This document shows positions 36,395-45,892 of a stretch of 64,000 bases of DNA, in pieces (within the stretch, counting starts at the first letter, position 1; each line of letters starts with the position of its first letter). Location: the NCBI GenBank assembly GCA_900314935.1, contig OMXE01000004.1, positions 1 to 64,000 of the forward strand. The letters run 5' to 3'. Position numbers and translations under genes: made by a program. Below the pieces are notes generated by a model that was not told the DNA's origin, ran no database searches, and was given only the letters and a program-made list of their open reading frames with translations. Source of the DNA: an uncultured Prevotella sp. GTDB taxonomy: Bacteria; Bacteroidota; Bacteroidia; Bacteroidales; Bacteroidaceae.

Positions 36395-36402
36395 TAATTT
36401 TG
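36395..36402 (+). promoter_or_regulatory. -7 box of the second sigma factor operon
   Basis: TAATTTTG, followed by a leader of about 66 nt to the ATG at 36475. No good -33 box is seen at the expected distance. Confidence 0.45.
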
Positions 36403-36474
36403 CAACGATTTGCGAATATAATTGAGTTATTTGACTGAGTATCAATATTTTAAGGTATTTTTGAGGTATAAAAG

Positions 36475-37347
36475 ATGAGACAGCTAAAGATTCAGAAAAG
36501 TATCACCAACCGCTCAAGTGAAGCTCTTGACAAGTATCTTGTTGAAATTGGACGTGCTCCACTAATCTCTATTGACGAGGAAATCGAGCTTGCACAGAAG
36601 ATACGGAAAGGCGGACCTGAAGGCGAAGCAGCAAAGGATAAGTTGGTTACAGCCAACCTGCGTTTCGTTGTGTCCGTGGCAAAACAGTATCAGCATCAGG
36701 GCTTGACATTGACAGACTTAATTGACGAGGGTAACATCGGCTTGATCAAGGCCGCACAGAAATTTGATGAAACACGTGGATTTAAGTTCATCAGCTACGC
36801 CGTATGGTGGATCCGTCAGAGCATCCTCCAGGCAATTGCTGAGCAGAGTCGTATCGTTCGTCTGCCGCTCAATCAGGTAGGTAGCTTGAACAAGATCAAC
36901 CACGAAATCAACCGCTTCGAACAGGAAAACCAGCGCCACCCTTCTGTGAGCGAGCTGGCTGAAGCTACACAACTGGACGAAGACAAGATCGGTCAGAGTC
37001 TGGCAGCCGACGGACATCATGTAAGTATTGATGCTCCTTTCCAGGATGGTGAGGACAACTGTATGCTGGATGTCATGCCCAGCGGCGATGACAGTCGTAC
37101 CGACCGTCAGGTGGATCACGAATCCATGGCACAGGAACTGAAAGCCGTCCTGTCGAAAGTATTGAAAGAGCGTGAAATCATCATTATCCGCGAGTGCTTT
37201 GGTATTGATTGTCATGAGAAAGGTCTCGAGGAGATTGGTGATGAACTGGGACTTACACGTGAACGAGTTCGTCAGATCCGTGAAAAGAGTATCGCCAAAT
37301 TACGCGAAAGCGGAAATGCCAAGATACTCATGAAATACTTGGGATAA
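36475..37347 (+). CDS. RpoD-like sigma-70 factor (paralogue)
   Basis: A 290-residue primary-type sigma factor close to the rpoD product encoded at 9857-10720. Region 1.2 MRQLKIQKSITNRSSEALD, region 2 DEGNIGLIKAAQKFDETRG and [19 protein letters not shown], region 3 HHVSIDAPFQDGEDNCMLD and region 4 [19 protein letters not shown] are all present. The region 4 spacer (ECFGIDCHEKGLEE) differs from the other copy ([14 protein letters not shown]). It is probably a second housekeeping-like or group 2 sigma with overlapping promoter use; its conditions of use are unknown. It heads a plus-strand run with a DUF5686 protein (5 bp) and the AddA/AddB-like pair. Confidence 0.92.
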   Translation: MRQLKIQKSITNRSSEALDKYLVEIGRAPLISIDEEIELAQKIRKGGPEGEAAKDKLVTANLRFVVSVAKQYQHQGLTLTDLIDEGNIGLIKAAQKFDETRGFKFISYAVWWIRQSILQAIAEQSRIVRLPLNQVGSLNKINHEINRFEQENQRHPSVSELAEATQLDEDKIGQSLAADGHHVSIDAPFQDGEDNCMLDVMPSGDDSRTDRQVDHESMAQELKAVLSKVLKEREIIIIRECFGIDCHEKGLEEIGDELGLTRERVRQIREKSIAKLRESGNAKILMKYLG

Positions 37348-37352
37348 ACAAC

Positions 37353-39392
37353 GTGTCTCCTTCTTTCCTTTCACGACTGGTCATCATTCTTTTAGCCACT
37401 TCTTCGTTAAGTGTGCATGCGAAGGATCAAATTGATACCATCGCCCTGAACCGTGTGTTCAACTATCGATCAGTCATGCAGGACAATATCGAGGGTACGA
37501 CCATGAATGTCTATCTGAGATATCATCTGCGAACGGATAAGAAGAACAAACTATTACTCACCGTGCCTTCCATGTATGTACTGGCACGGAAAAACAACAG
37601 GGAGTTTGTGGGTGAGACCTACAGAAAGGTGAAGTTCCTGGATGTGCAGGAATATGATGCCACCCTGCAGGTGGCTGTGGGAACAGTACCACGATATAAG
37701 TTCACCATGCCTACTGTGAGACTCTATCTCACCCCCAAACTCTATGATGTGACGCTGATTGGCGACCATCTTCTCTCCCCTTTTCATTTCAGGAACCGAT
37801 CGTTCTACCGCTATGGTGTGACGCTGCTCACGGATCAGCGTGTGGAAATCGTGTTCCGTCCAAGGAAATACAACACGCAGTTAGTGAGCGGTAAGGCCAT
37901 AGCCGACTTCACCACAGGTAGAATCATCTCCGTAGAACTGTCTGGAGAATACGATATGATTCGTTTCCAACTGCAGGCAGAGATGGGCGATTCCGGGGAA
38001 CTGTCGTTGGTTCCCAAAAGCTGCGATGTGAATTGTGTGTTTAAGTATCTGGGAAATAAAATCACAGGTGATTTCCACACCGAGGCCAATCAGTTGGTGG
38101 AACTGCCCGACAGTATCGTCAACAGTCATAGTATGGCGTTGATGGATAGTATAAGACCGGTTCCCCTACCCTCTTTCATGCAATCGATCTATCATCAATA
38201 CGACTCACTGGATGCATTGACCGTTCCTATTACCAAGAAGAAGAAAAAGAACATGGCCAAGGCCATCCTGTGGGATGCTGTAGGTGATAACCTGGTGAAC
38301 CGCATCAAGGGAAACTTCGGAACCAACGACCAAGGCTACTACCGTATCTCCCCTATCCTCAATCCGCTCTATCTGGGCTATAGCGACCGTAAGGGTATCT
38401 ACTACAAGATGAAGCTCAACGGCAGCTATGCTTTCACAGAGAACCAGCTGCTGAGTCTTAATGCGCGTCTGGGCTACCGCTTCAAGTTCCATGAGTTCTA
38501 TTTCAGCGTACCGCTCAGATTTACCTATGATAAGGAGAAACACGGCTATGTTGAATTGGAGGTAGGTAGAGGAAACAAGATTACAAGTTCCAATATCAGA
38601 CAACAGCTGAAGGAGGAATTCCCGGATCTCACCGACTGGAATCTCAATCAAAGCAGGTTGGATGATTTCCGCGACTCGTATGTGAAGATGCGTGCGAATC
38701 ATGATATATCCGACCTGTGGAGTATCACAGCTGGTTATACCTATCACCGTCGTACGGCCGTTGACAAACAGTTCTTCCGCTCCATCAACATGCCTGTGGC
38801 CTATCACTCCATGGCTCCTATGATACAGACGCAGATTCGCCCATGGGGATGGAAGGGTCCGATCTTCACCTTGAACTACGAACAAGGTATCAAAGGAATC
38901 GGCAAGGCCAATATGGAATATGGACGAGTGGAGTTCGACGCTATCTGGCTCAGAAAGTTCTTCCGTCTGCGCTCATTGTCATTACGTGGCGGCTCGGGGT
39001 ATTTCTTCCAGAAAGGACACGATGCCTATTTCCTCGACTTCGAGAACTTCCGCGAAGACTATATGCCTGGCGGGTGGAACGACGACTGGACGGGTGAGTT
39101 CCTGTTACTGAACCGTGAGATGTATAACACCTCTCGCTATTATGTCCGTGCCAACATGACGTATGAGTCACCGCTGATGCTGATGTCGCGACTCCCTATC
39201 GTGGGAAAGGTGATTGAGATGGAACGGGTGTATGTAAGCGGACTGCTCGTTGATAAGCTTCATCCCTATACGGAATGGGGCTACGGCTTCACCAACCGGT
39301 TGTTCTCTATCGGAGCCTTTGTAGCCACGAAGAACTTCAAATACGATGGCATCGGTTGCAGAGTAGGACTGGAACTTTTCCGCGACTGGTAA
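37353..39392 (+). CDS. DUF5686-type outer-membrane beta-barrel protein
   Basis: 679 residues with signal peptide (LVIILLATSSLSVHA). The N-terminal third is beta-rich (FNYRSVMQDNIEGTTMNVYLRY ... ), followed by a long run of alternating strands ending FTNRLFSIGAFVATKNFKYDGIGCRVGLELFRDW. The terminal aromatic (Trp) suits outer-membrane barrel assembly. The DUF5686 family is Bacteroidota-specific, often with an N-terminal carboxypeptidase-regulatory domain, which is not obvious here. The start is GTG, 5 bp after the sigma gene's stop. Function is unknown. Confidence 0.8.
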   Translation: MSPSFLSRLVIILLATSSLSVHAKDQIDTIALNRVFNYRSVMQDNIEGTTMNVYLRYHLRTDKKNKLLLTVPSMYVLARKNNREFVGETYRKVKFLDVQEYDATLQVAVGTVPRYKFTMPTVRLYLTPKLYDVTLIGDHLLSPFHFRNRSFYRYGVTLLTDQRVEIVFRPRKYNTQLVSGKAIADFTTGRIISVELSGEYDMIRFQLQAEMGDSGELSLVPKSCDVNCVFKYLGNKITGDFHTEANQLVELPDSIVNSHSMALMDSIRPVPLPSFMQSIYHQYDSLDALTVPITKKKKKNMAKAILWDAVGDNLVNRIKGNFGTNDQGYYRISPILNPLYLGYSDRKGIYYKMKLNGSYAFTENQLLSLNARLGYRFKFHEFYFSVPLRFTYDKEKHGYVELEVGRGNKITSSNIRQQLKEEFPDLTDWNLNQSRLDDFRDSYVKMRANHDISDLWSITAGYTYHRRTAVDKQFFRSINMPVAYHSMAPMIQTQIRPWGWKGPIFTLNYEQGIKGIGKANMEYGRVEFDAIWLRKFFRLRSLSLRGGSGYFFQKGHDAYFLDFENFREDYMPGGWNDDWTGEFLLLNREMYNTSRYYVRANMTYESPLMLMSRLPIVGKVIEMERVYVSGLLVDKLHPYTEWGYGFTNRLFSIGAFVATKNFKYDGIGCRVGLELFRDW

Positions 39393-39410
39393 AAACATGA
39401 ACGAAAACCT

Positions 39411-42400
39411 ATGAACAATCAAGAACAACTAACCGTCTATAAAGCAAGTGCAGGAAGTGGTAAGACCTTCCGTCTTGCTTGTGAGTACATCAAGCTACTC
39501 ATAGACAACCCTATACGATACCGTCATATCCTTGCCGTTACCTTCACCAACAAGGCAACCGAGGAGATGAAGCATCGCATCCTGTCGCAGCTCTACGGCA
39601 TCTGGAAGAAGCTTCCTTCATCGGATGATTATCTCCAGGAAGTGATGGAGAGTCTGATGATTGACCAGGAGATGGCTTCCAAGAAGGCGGGTATCGCCCT
39701 GCACCAGCTGTTGCACGACTACAGTTATTTCCGCGTGGAAACCATCGACAGCTTCTTTCAGACCGTTCTCCGCAATCTGGCCAGGGAGCTGGATCTCACG
39801 GCGAACCTGCGGGTGGAACTCAATGACGACCAGGTGGAGGAACAGGCTGTTGACATGCTGATAGAGCAACTGCAGAAAGACGATCTGATCCTGAAATGGC
39901 TCATCAGCTATATCGAGCAGAGCATTGAAGAAGATAAGTCGTGGAACGTCATCGGACATGTGAAGAAATTCGGTAAGACCATCTTCAGGGAGTATTACAA
40001 GAGTCATAGCGAGGAACTCAATGCGTGTATAACCCGGAAAGGTTTCTTCAAACAGTATGTCAAGGAACTGGAGTCGTTGCGCGCTCAGGCCAAGAAGACC
40101 ATGAATGACATGGGCGACCAGTTCTTCAAGGTAATCAGTGAAAACGGTCTTACACCCGACAGCTTCGCCAACAAGAACAGGGGTATCTCCAGCTATTTCA
40201 GGAAGCTACAGGGTAATGACTTCAGTGATAAGGTATGCTACAACGCTACTGTTGAGAAATGTCTGACTGACAGTGAGAAGTGGACCAGTAAGAGCAGTCC
40301 TGACCGCAACACCATTCTTTCTTTGGCCGAAAGCACCCTGATGCCGTTACTGACCGAAGCAGAGCGCATCCGTTTACAGCAATGGAAGATATACCTCTCG
40401 GCCGATTGTACGCTCAAGCATCTGAATCAGCTCCGTCTGCTCAGCAATATCGAGCAACAAGTAAGGAAGCTCAATGAGGAAGCCAACCGGTTCCTGTTGA
40501 GCGATACCCAGCAGTTCCTGAATGATCTGATTGACGATAGCGACAGTCCGTTTATCTTCGAGAAGATCGGTGCCCAGCTGGAGCATATCATGATTGATGA
40601 GTTCCAGGACACCAGTACGGTACAATGGAAGAACTTCAAGCTGTTACTCGAGGAGACGATGAGTCGTGATGCCAGCGAACTGCCGCCGAACGTCATCCGT
40701 AACATGATTGTGGGCGATGTCAAGCAGAGCATCTACCGTTGGCGCAATGGCGACTGGCGTTTACTGAACGGTATTGAGAAGCAATTCAAGCAGGGTGCTC
40801 ACCAGCTCCTAACGCATCATCTCGACACCAACTTCCGTTCCTCGTATCATGTGGTTCACTTCAACAATGCCTTCTTTCAGCAGGCTTCGGTTTTGGAACA
40901 TGACAGCGAAGCGGAACTGAATGCCGACGGTGCCAACGAACTTCAACAAGCCTATGACGATGTCAGTCAGGTTTGTTTTCAGAAACGGTTCCGCAAGTCG
41001 GGCATGGTGAGAATTACCCTTTTACCTCAGGCAGGTTATGATGAAGAGGTGATGAAGACCTTAGGCAGCTATGTGGATGAACTGCTGGAACGACAGGTTC
41101 CGCAGCAGGACATAGCCATTCTGGTGAGAAGCAACCGCTACATCCCCCAAATAGCCGATTATTTCTTGCAGACACGCCCTCATGTCACCATCATCAGTGA
41201 CGAAGCCTTCCGTCTGGACGCTTCACTGGCGGTCTGTACGCTGGTAAGCGCCATGCAACTGCTCATCCGCGAAAACGACCAGCTAGCTCGTGCCAGTGTC
41301 GAGAAAGCCTATTATACTATTCACAAGGCACCCTTGGGCAGTCTGCTCGACGATGCCCGGACCGCCCTACTCCATCTGCCCATGGTGGATATGGTGGAAC
41401 AACTGTACCAGCTGTTGCAGCTCAGTAAGCTGAACGACCAAGGTGCTTACCTGTGCACTTTCTTCGACAAAGTGAATGACTTTGTGACTGATAATGGTAC
41501 AGATATTGAGGGATTCCTCACGCTATGGGAAGAGAGCATTCATGAGAAGACTATCCCCAGCGACAACAAAACGGGTATTAGAGTGATCAGTATCCATAAG
41601 TCGAAGGGTCTGGAATTCAAGCATGTCATCGTCCCCTATTGCGATTGGCGTCTGGAGTTAGGTGGAACCCTTTGGTGCCAGCCCACAGAAGCACCCTACA
41701 ACCAGCTACCCCTTGTACCGGTTGATTATAGCGGTAAGCTGAAAGACACCATCTACGAGCAGGATTATGTCTTTGAGCACCTGCAGAACTGCGTGGATAA
41801 CCTCAACCTGCTCTATGTGGTCTTCACCCGTGCCAAGGAAAACCTCTTCGTGATTGGTCGGAGGGACGCTACAGGAACAAGGAGCATGCTCATACAACAG
41901 GTGCTGGACAAGCTGGAGTTAGACGGTGCCCGGAAAGAGATGCCTGAAGAGAAAGACCAGCCCATACGCTTTGAGTACGGATCATGGTCTTCTGATGCTT
42001 CATCACACAAGGAAAAGGATGATTCTTCCAACGTGTTCCTCAAGAAATCCGAACCCATGCACATTGATGTGGAGAGTTACGACAGTCGTGTGGACTTCCG
42101 TCAGAGTAACCCCAGTAAGGACTTTGTCGATGATTCCTCCCTGTCCGACGAGGATCGTCAGCGTAACCAGTACGTCAAGATGGGTAACATCCTGCACCAC
42201 CTGTTCTCGCAGATCCGCACCACCCAAGATATCCCTGGCGTATTGCGGCAACTGGAATACGACGGTGTGTTGTATGATGAGGAAATCTCTGCTGAGAAGA
42301 TTAAATCCATGCTCGAGAAACGCTTAACCCATCCAAAGGTAAGTGATTGGTTCTCTGATAAATGGAATTTGTTTAACGAGTGCAGTATTATCCGCACAGA

Positions 42401-42614
42401 CGAACATGGAGAACTGGTGGAACGCCGTCCTGACAGGGTGATGACCGATGGTACCCGCACCATCGTTGTCGACTTCAAATTCGGCAGTCAGCGGGAAGAA
42501 TACCACCAGCAGGTGCGTGAGTATATGCAGCTGTTACAGCAGATGGGTCATCCGCAGGTGGAAGGTTATCTGTGGTACGTATATAGTAATCAGATCAAGG
42601 AGGTGAACGTATGA
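39411..42614 (+). CDS. addA: AddA-like UvrD helicase-nuclease
   Basis: 1067 residues, a superfamily 1A helicase fused to a nuclease, the recombinational repair enzyme that resects double-strand breaks. Walker A YKASAGSGKTFRLACEY lies at the N-terminus, then FTNKATEEMKHRI (motif Ia), MIDEFQDTSTVQWKNF (motif II), VGDVKQSIYRWRNGD (III), NFRSSYHVV (IV), VISIHKSKGLEFKHVIV (V) and LLYVVFTRAKENLFVIG (VI). The last 150 residues are a PD-(D/E)XK nuclease (RRPDRVMTDGTRTIVVDFKFG). Its stop overlaps the next gene's ATG by 4 bp, matching the AddA/AddB pair. Gene order is AddA then AddB, opposite to Bacillus addBA. Confidence 0.9.
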   Translation: MNNQEQLTVYKASAGSGKTFRLACEYIKLLIDNPIRYRHILAVTFTNKATEEMKHRILSQLYGIWKKLPSSDDYLQEVMESLMIDQEMASKKAGIALHQLLHDYSYFRVETIDSFFQTVLRNLARELDLTANLRVELNDDQVEEQAVDMLIEQLQKDDLILKWLISYIEQSIEEDKSWNVIGHVKKFGKTIFREYYKSHSEELNACITRKGFFKQYVKELESLRAQAKKTMNDMGDQFFKVISENGLTPDSFANKNRGISSYFRKLQGNDFSDKVCYNATVEKCLTDSEKWTSKSSPDRNTILSLAESTLMPLLTEAERIRLQQWKIYLSADCTLKHLNQLRLLSNIEQQVRKLNEEANRFLLSDTQQFLNDLIDDSDSPFIFEKIGAQLEHIMIDEFQDTSTVQWKNFKLLLEETMSRDASELPPNVIRNMIVGDVKQSIYRWRNGDWRLLNGIEKQFKQGAHQLLTHHLDTNFRSSYHVVHFNNAFFQQASVLEHDSEAELNADGANELQQAYDDVSQVCFQKRFRKSGMVRITLLPQAGYDEEVMKTLGSYVDELLERQVPQQDIAILVRSNRYIPQIADYFLQTRPHVTIISDEAFRLDASLAVCTLVSAMQLLIRENDQLARASVEKAYYTIHKAPLGSLLDDARTALLHLPMVDMVEQLYQLLQLSKLNDQGAYLCTFFDKVNDFVTDNGTDIEGFLTLWEESIHEKTIPSDNKTGIRVISIHKSKGLEFKHVIVPYCDWRLELGGTLWCQPTEAPYNQLPLVPVDYSGKLKDTIYEQDYVFEHLQNCVDNLNLLYVVFTRAKENLFVIGRRDATGTRSMLIQQVLDKLELDGARKEMPEEKDQPIRFEYGSWSSDASSHKEKDDSSNVFLKKSEPMHIDVESYDSRVDFRQSNPSKDFVDDSSLSDEDRQRNQYVKMGNILHHLFSQIRTTQDIPGVLRQLEYDGVLYDEEISAEKIKSMLEKRLTHPKVSDWFSDKWNLFNECSIIRTDEHGELVERRPDRVMTDGTRTIVVDFKFGSQREEYHQQVREYMQLLQQMGHPQVEGYLWYVYSNQIKEVNV

Positions 42615-45391
42615 AGACATTCCTGGAATTTGTTGCAGAAGACATCATCAAGAAGCATGGAACAGAACTGTCGGGAATCGCAGTGGTGTTCCCCAACAAA
42701 CGTGCCTCATTGTACTTGAACGGCTACTTAGCCACATTGGCAGGAAAACCCTTATGGAGTCCTGCGTATGTCACCATCAGCGACCTGTTCCGCCAGCAGT
42801 CAGATTTGATGGTGGGCGACTCGGTGAAACTCATTTGTGAGCTCTACAAGAGCTTCATTCAATGCACGGGTATCGAGGAGACGCTCGACCATTTCTATGG
42901 CTGGGGACAGCTGTTATTGGCCGATTTCGATGATATAGACAAGAACATGGCCGATGCTGATCAGGTGTTTGCCAACCTGCGCAACCTGCATGAGCTGGAT
43001 AGTGTCGACTATCTCTCCGACGAGCAGAAGCGCATTCTCAGGAAGTTCTTCAGTAACTTCACCGACGATCATGAGACAACGCTCAAACGGAAGTTTCTCG
43101 AGCTGTGGAGTCATTTCAGCGAGATCTATCATGATTATCGCGACCGTCTGCGCAAGCAAGGACTAGCCTACGAGGGAATGCTCTATCGGGAAGTAACCGA
43201 GAAGAAGCAGTTGTCATTGCAGTACGACCATTACATCTTTGTGGGATTCAACTTGTTGCAGAAGGTTGAACAGAAGCTGTTCCAGTCGTTAAAGGATGAG
43301 CAGAAGGCCTCGTTCTACTGGGATTTCGATCATTATTATATGAAAGGTACACGCGACAGGTTACTGCCGGAGAACGAAGCAGGGCATTTCATCTCCGCCT
43401 ACCTCTCACGTTTCCCCAACGAGCTCGACAGTAGCGATGCGGTCATCTACAACCATCTCAACCACGACAAGCAGGTAACGTTCATCAGTGCCCAGACCGA
43501 GAATGTGCAGGCCCGCTACATCAGTCAGTGGCTCCAGCAAGAGAACCGTATTGCCGACGGCAGGAAAACGGTCATTGTGATGTGCGATGAAGCCATCCTC
43601 CCCACAGCCGTTCACTGTCTTCCCCCTTCGGTCGAAGAGATGAATGTCACCACGGGTTATCCTTTGCAGCATGCACTGATAAGCTCTTTGGTGAAACATG
43701 TGGTGAACCATCATCTCTATGGAGGAAGGCGCACCTATAAACAAGTCATGCGGCACCCGTATTTCAGTCTGTTATCCGCTTCCGAAACACCCGTAGTCAT
43801 CAGTCAGGCAACCCCTTCCACGCTCAATGCCCATCTGCTGAACGTGGTTCGTGCCGTAGCCCTCGACGATTCCCACTCGCAGTTCGAGCAGGAAGCCATC
43901 TTCAGGATGTACACCTTACTGAACCGTCTGCAGAACATCCTCACTGCCGACCAGCTTGAAATCGACCTCGTGACCTACCAGAAAATGCTGAATCAGCTCA
44001 TCGCCAGTACGTCGATACCTTTCCATGGAGAACCGGCAAGAGGTATTCAGCTCATGGGCGTACTCGAAACCAGGAACCTCGACTTCGATCATGTGCTCAT
44101 CCTCTCGTGTCAGGAAGGGAACATGCCCAAGGGCGTGAACGATTCCAGCTTCATCCCCTACTCCATCCGCAAGGCCTACGGACTCACCACCATTGACCAT
44201 AAGGTGGCGGTATATGCGTATTATTTCCACCGACTCATCCAGCGGGCAAAGGATGTAACCATCCTCTATAACAACTCCACAGAAGACGGTCATATGGGCG
44301 AGATGAGCAGGTTCATGCTCCAGCTCATGGTGGAGAGTAACCTGAACATCGAAAGGAAAACGCTGCAGACCGGTCAGGAACAGACTCCCCTGAATCCCGA
44401 CCCCATCGAAAAGGCGCCAGCGGTCGTCACCAAGCTCCGCGCCATCGCCCAGAAAGGCTTCTACCCCACCTACATCAACCGCTATCTACGTTGTCAGCTG
44501 CAGTTCTATTACAACCATATTGAAGGCATCCGCGAGCCCGACGAGATGGACGAAGAGAAGATAGACAACCGTACCTTTGGTAATATCTTCCACAAAGCAT
44601 CCGAGTATCTCTACACGAAGATGCGGCGCAGCGATCTGATGGTTTTGCCTGAAGACATTGAGTTCATGCAGAAGAACCCGCAGGAGATAGAGATGGCTGT
44701 TGACAAAGCTTTCAAGGAAGAGGTGTTTGATAAACGACAAATGCCCACCGGTGCACAGAATGATTTGAACGGACTCCAGCTCATCAACCGTGAGGTGGTG
44801 ATACATTACCTGAAACGACTGCTCCGGATAGACAAACAATTAGCGCCTTTCCAGGTAATAGGACTCGAAGAAAAGGTGGATGGCATCATGGACATCGACA
44901 CATCAGTCGGAAAGATCACCGTCAGGATGGGCGGCATCATCGACCGTCTGGACATGGTATGGGACCAGGAAGCGGGAACCCATAGAATACGTGTGGTTGA
45001 TTACAAGACCGGCAGCAGGGCGCTCACATCGAAGATCAATACGGTGGAGGAAATCTTTGAGCAGCCCATCGTTCCGCAGAAACATGCCAACTACTATCTG
45101 CAAACCATGTTGTACTCCCTTTTTGTACAACACGACTCGAAACACAACAAGAATCATCTGCCTGTAGCACCCGCATTACTGTTCATACAACACTCCGGGG
45201 CCGACGACTATGATCCGATTCTGCCTATGGGGAAAGAGAAGATGAAGGATATCAGCAGGTATGAGGAACCGTTCAGCAATGGTATCCGGGAGGTGCTCAC
45301 AGAGATCTTCGAGCCGTCAGTACCCTTCAAGCCTACTGCCGACCGCGCCATCTGCGCCACCTGTCCCTACCGTCAGTTCTGCGGTTTGTAA
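42611..45391 (+). CDS. addB: AddB-like PD-(D/E)XK nuclease with Fe-S motif
   Basis: 926 residues, partner of the AddA-like helicase. The N-terminal helicase-like part is degenerate: VVFPNKRASLYLN replaces a Walker A (no GKT), and HVLILSCQEGNMP and ILYNNSTEDGHMGEMSRF are recognisable. The C-terminal nuclease has GGIIDRLDMVW and IRVVDYKTGS (catalytic Asp and Lys). A Cys in NRYLRCQLQFYYN together with CATCPYRQFC near the C-terminus fits the C...CxxCx5C [4Fe-4S] cluster of AddB nuclease domains. Overlaps addA by 4 bp; its stop is directly followed by the cdd stop on the other strand, with no spacer. Confidence 0.88.
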   Translation: MKTFLEFVAEDIIKKHGTELSGIAVVFPNKRASLYLNGYLATLAGKPLWSPAYVTISDLFRQQSDLMVGDSVKLICELYKSFIQCTGIEETLDHFYGWGQLLLADFDDIDKNMADADQVFANLRNLHELDSVDYLSDEQKRILRKFFSNFTDDHETTLKRKFLELWSHFSEIYHDYRDRLRKQGLAYEGMLYREVTEKKQLSLQYDHYIFVGFNLLQKVEQKLFQSLKDEQKASFYWDFDHYYMKGTRDRLLPENEAGHFISAYLSRFPNELDSSDAVIYNHLNHDKQVTFISAQTENVQARYISQWLQQENRIADGRKTVIVMCDEAILPTAVHCLPPSVEEMNVTTGYPLQHALISSLVKHVVNHHLYGGRRTYKQVMRHPYFSLLSASETPVVISQATPSTLNAHLLNVVRAVALDDSHSQFEQEAIFRMYTLLNRLQNILTADQLEIDLVTYQKMLNQLIASTSIPFHGEPARGIQLMGVLETRNLDFDHVLILSCQEGNMPKGVNDSSFIPYSIRKAYGLTTIDHKVAVYAYYFHRLIQRAKDVTILYNNSTEDGHMGEMSRFMLQLMVESNLNIERKTLQTGQEQTPLNPDPIEKAPAVVTKLRAIAQKGFYPTYINRYLRCQLQFYYNHIEGIREPDEMDEEKIDNRTFGNIFHKASEYLYTKMRRSDLMVLPEDIEFMQKNPQEIEMAVDKAFKEEVFDKRQMPTGAQNDLNGLQLINREVVIHYLKRLLRIDKQLAPFQVIGLEEKVDGIMDIDTSVGKITVRMGGIIDRLDMVWDQEAGTHRIRVVDYKTGSRALTSKINTVEEIFEQPIVPQKHANYYLQTMLYSLFVQHDSKHNKNHLPVAPALLFIQHSGADDYDPILPMGKEKMKDISRYEEPFSNGIREVLTEIFEPSVPFKPTADRAICATCPYRQFCGL

Positions 45392-45871
45392 CTACCGCAT
45401 GGATTCCTCCACGAAGCACAGCGGAAGGAGGTCGCGTATCGTATCAATCACATACACCCCTTTCGTACCGTACAGGTAGATCTTCATGGGCTTACCGTAC
45501 CGCTGTTCAATCTCAAGGATTACCTGACGACAGGAGCCACAGGGTGAAACAGGATCTTCGGTAAAGCCGTTGTCATTACGGGCAGCAATAGCGATGGCTT
45601 CTATCGACAGTTCAGGATGCTGCGCCTGTGCCGCAAAGATAGCCGTACGTTCTGCACAGAGCGTTACGGGGAAGGCCGCATTCTCCTGGTTGGCTCCAAT
45701 AATTTCAGAACCATCTTCCAATCGTATGGCCGCCCCCACCCTGAAGTGTGAATAGGGCGAATAGCTGTTATCAGTAGCCTGCATGGCTTTCCGCACCAGC
45801 TGCTGTTCCGCCTCGTTCAGTTCCTCCAACTGACAGAACTGGATGTTTTGTTCTAATTTTATCGTTTTCAT
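45392..45871 (-). CDS. cdd: Cytidine deaminase
   Basis: Zinc enzyme that deaminates cytidine and deoxycytidine for pyrimidine salvage; 159 residues, the homotetramer type. The catalytic motif TLCAERTAIFAA (Cys and Glu) and SPCGSCRQVILE (two zinc Cys) are both present, with NSYSPYSHFRVGAAI as the family lead. It is 21 bp after the lipoprotein gene and ends base-to-base against addB. Confidence 0.95.
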   Translation of the reverse strand: MKTIKLEQNIQFCQLEELNEAEQQLVRKAMQATDNSYSPYSHFRVGAAIRLEDGSEIIGANQENAAFPVTLCAERTAIFAAQAQHPELSIEAIAIAARNDNGFTEDPVSPCGSCRQVILEIEQRYGKPMKIYLYGTKGVYVIDTIRDLLPLCFVEESMR

Positions 45872-45892
45872 ATTTCAGGTCGTAGTAAATTT

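Larger units (their letters stand above)
36067..36474. other. Divergent intergenic region, uvrA / second sigma factor
   Basis: No gene is seen. It contains a uvrA promoter box (TATATTTG on the minus strand, 36091-36098), the palindrome array at 36177-36235, and a plus-strand box TAATTTTG at 36395-36402 for the sigma gene (leader about 66 nt). An open frame across 36078-36350 reads through the palindromes and is not credible. Confidence 0.65.
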
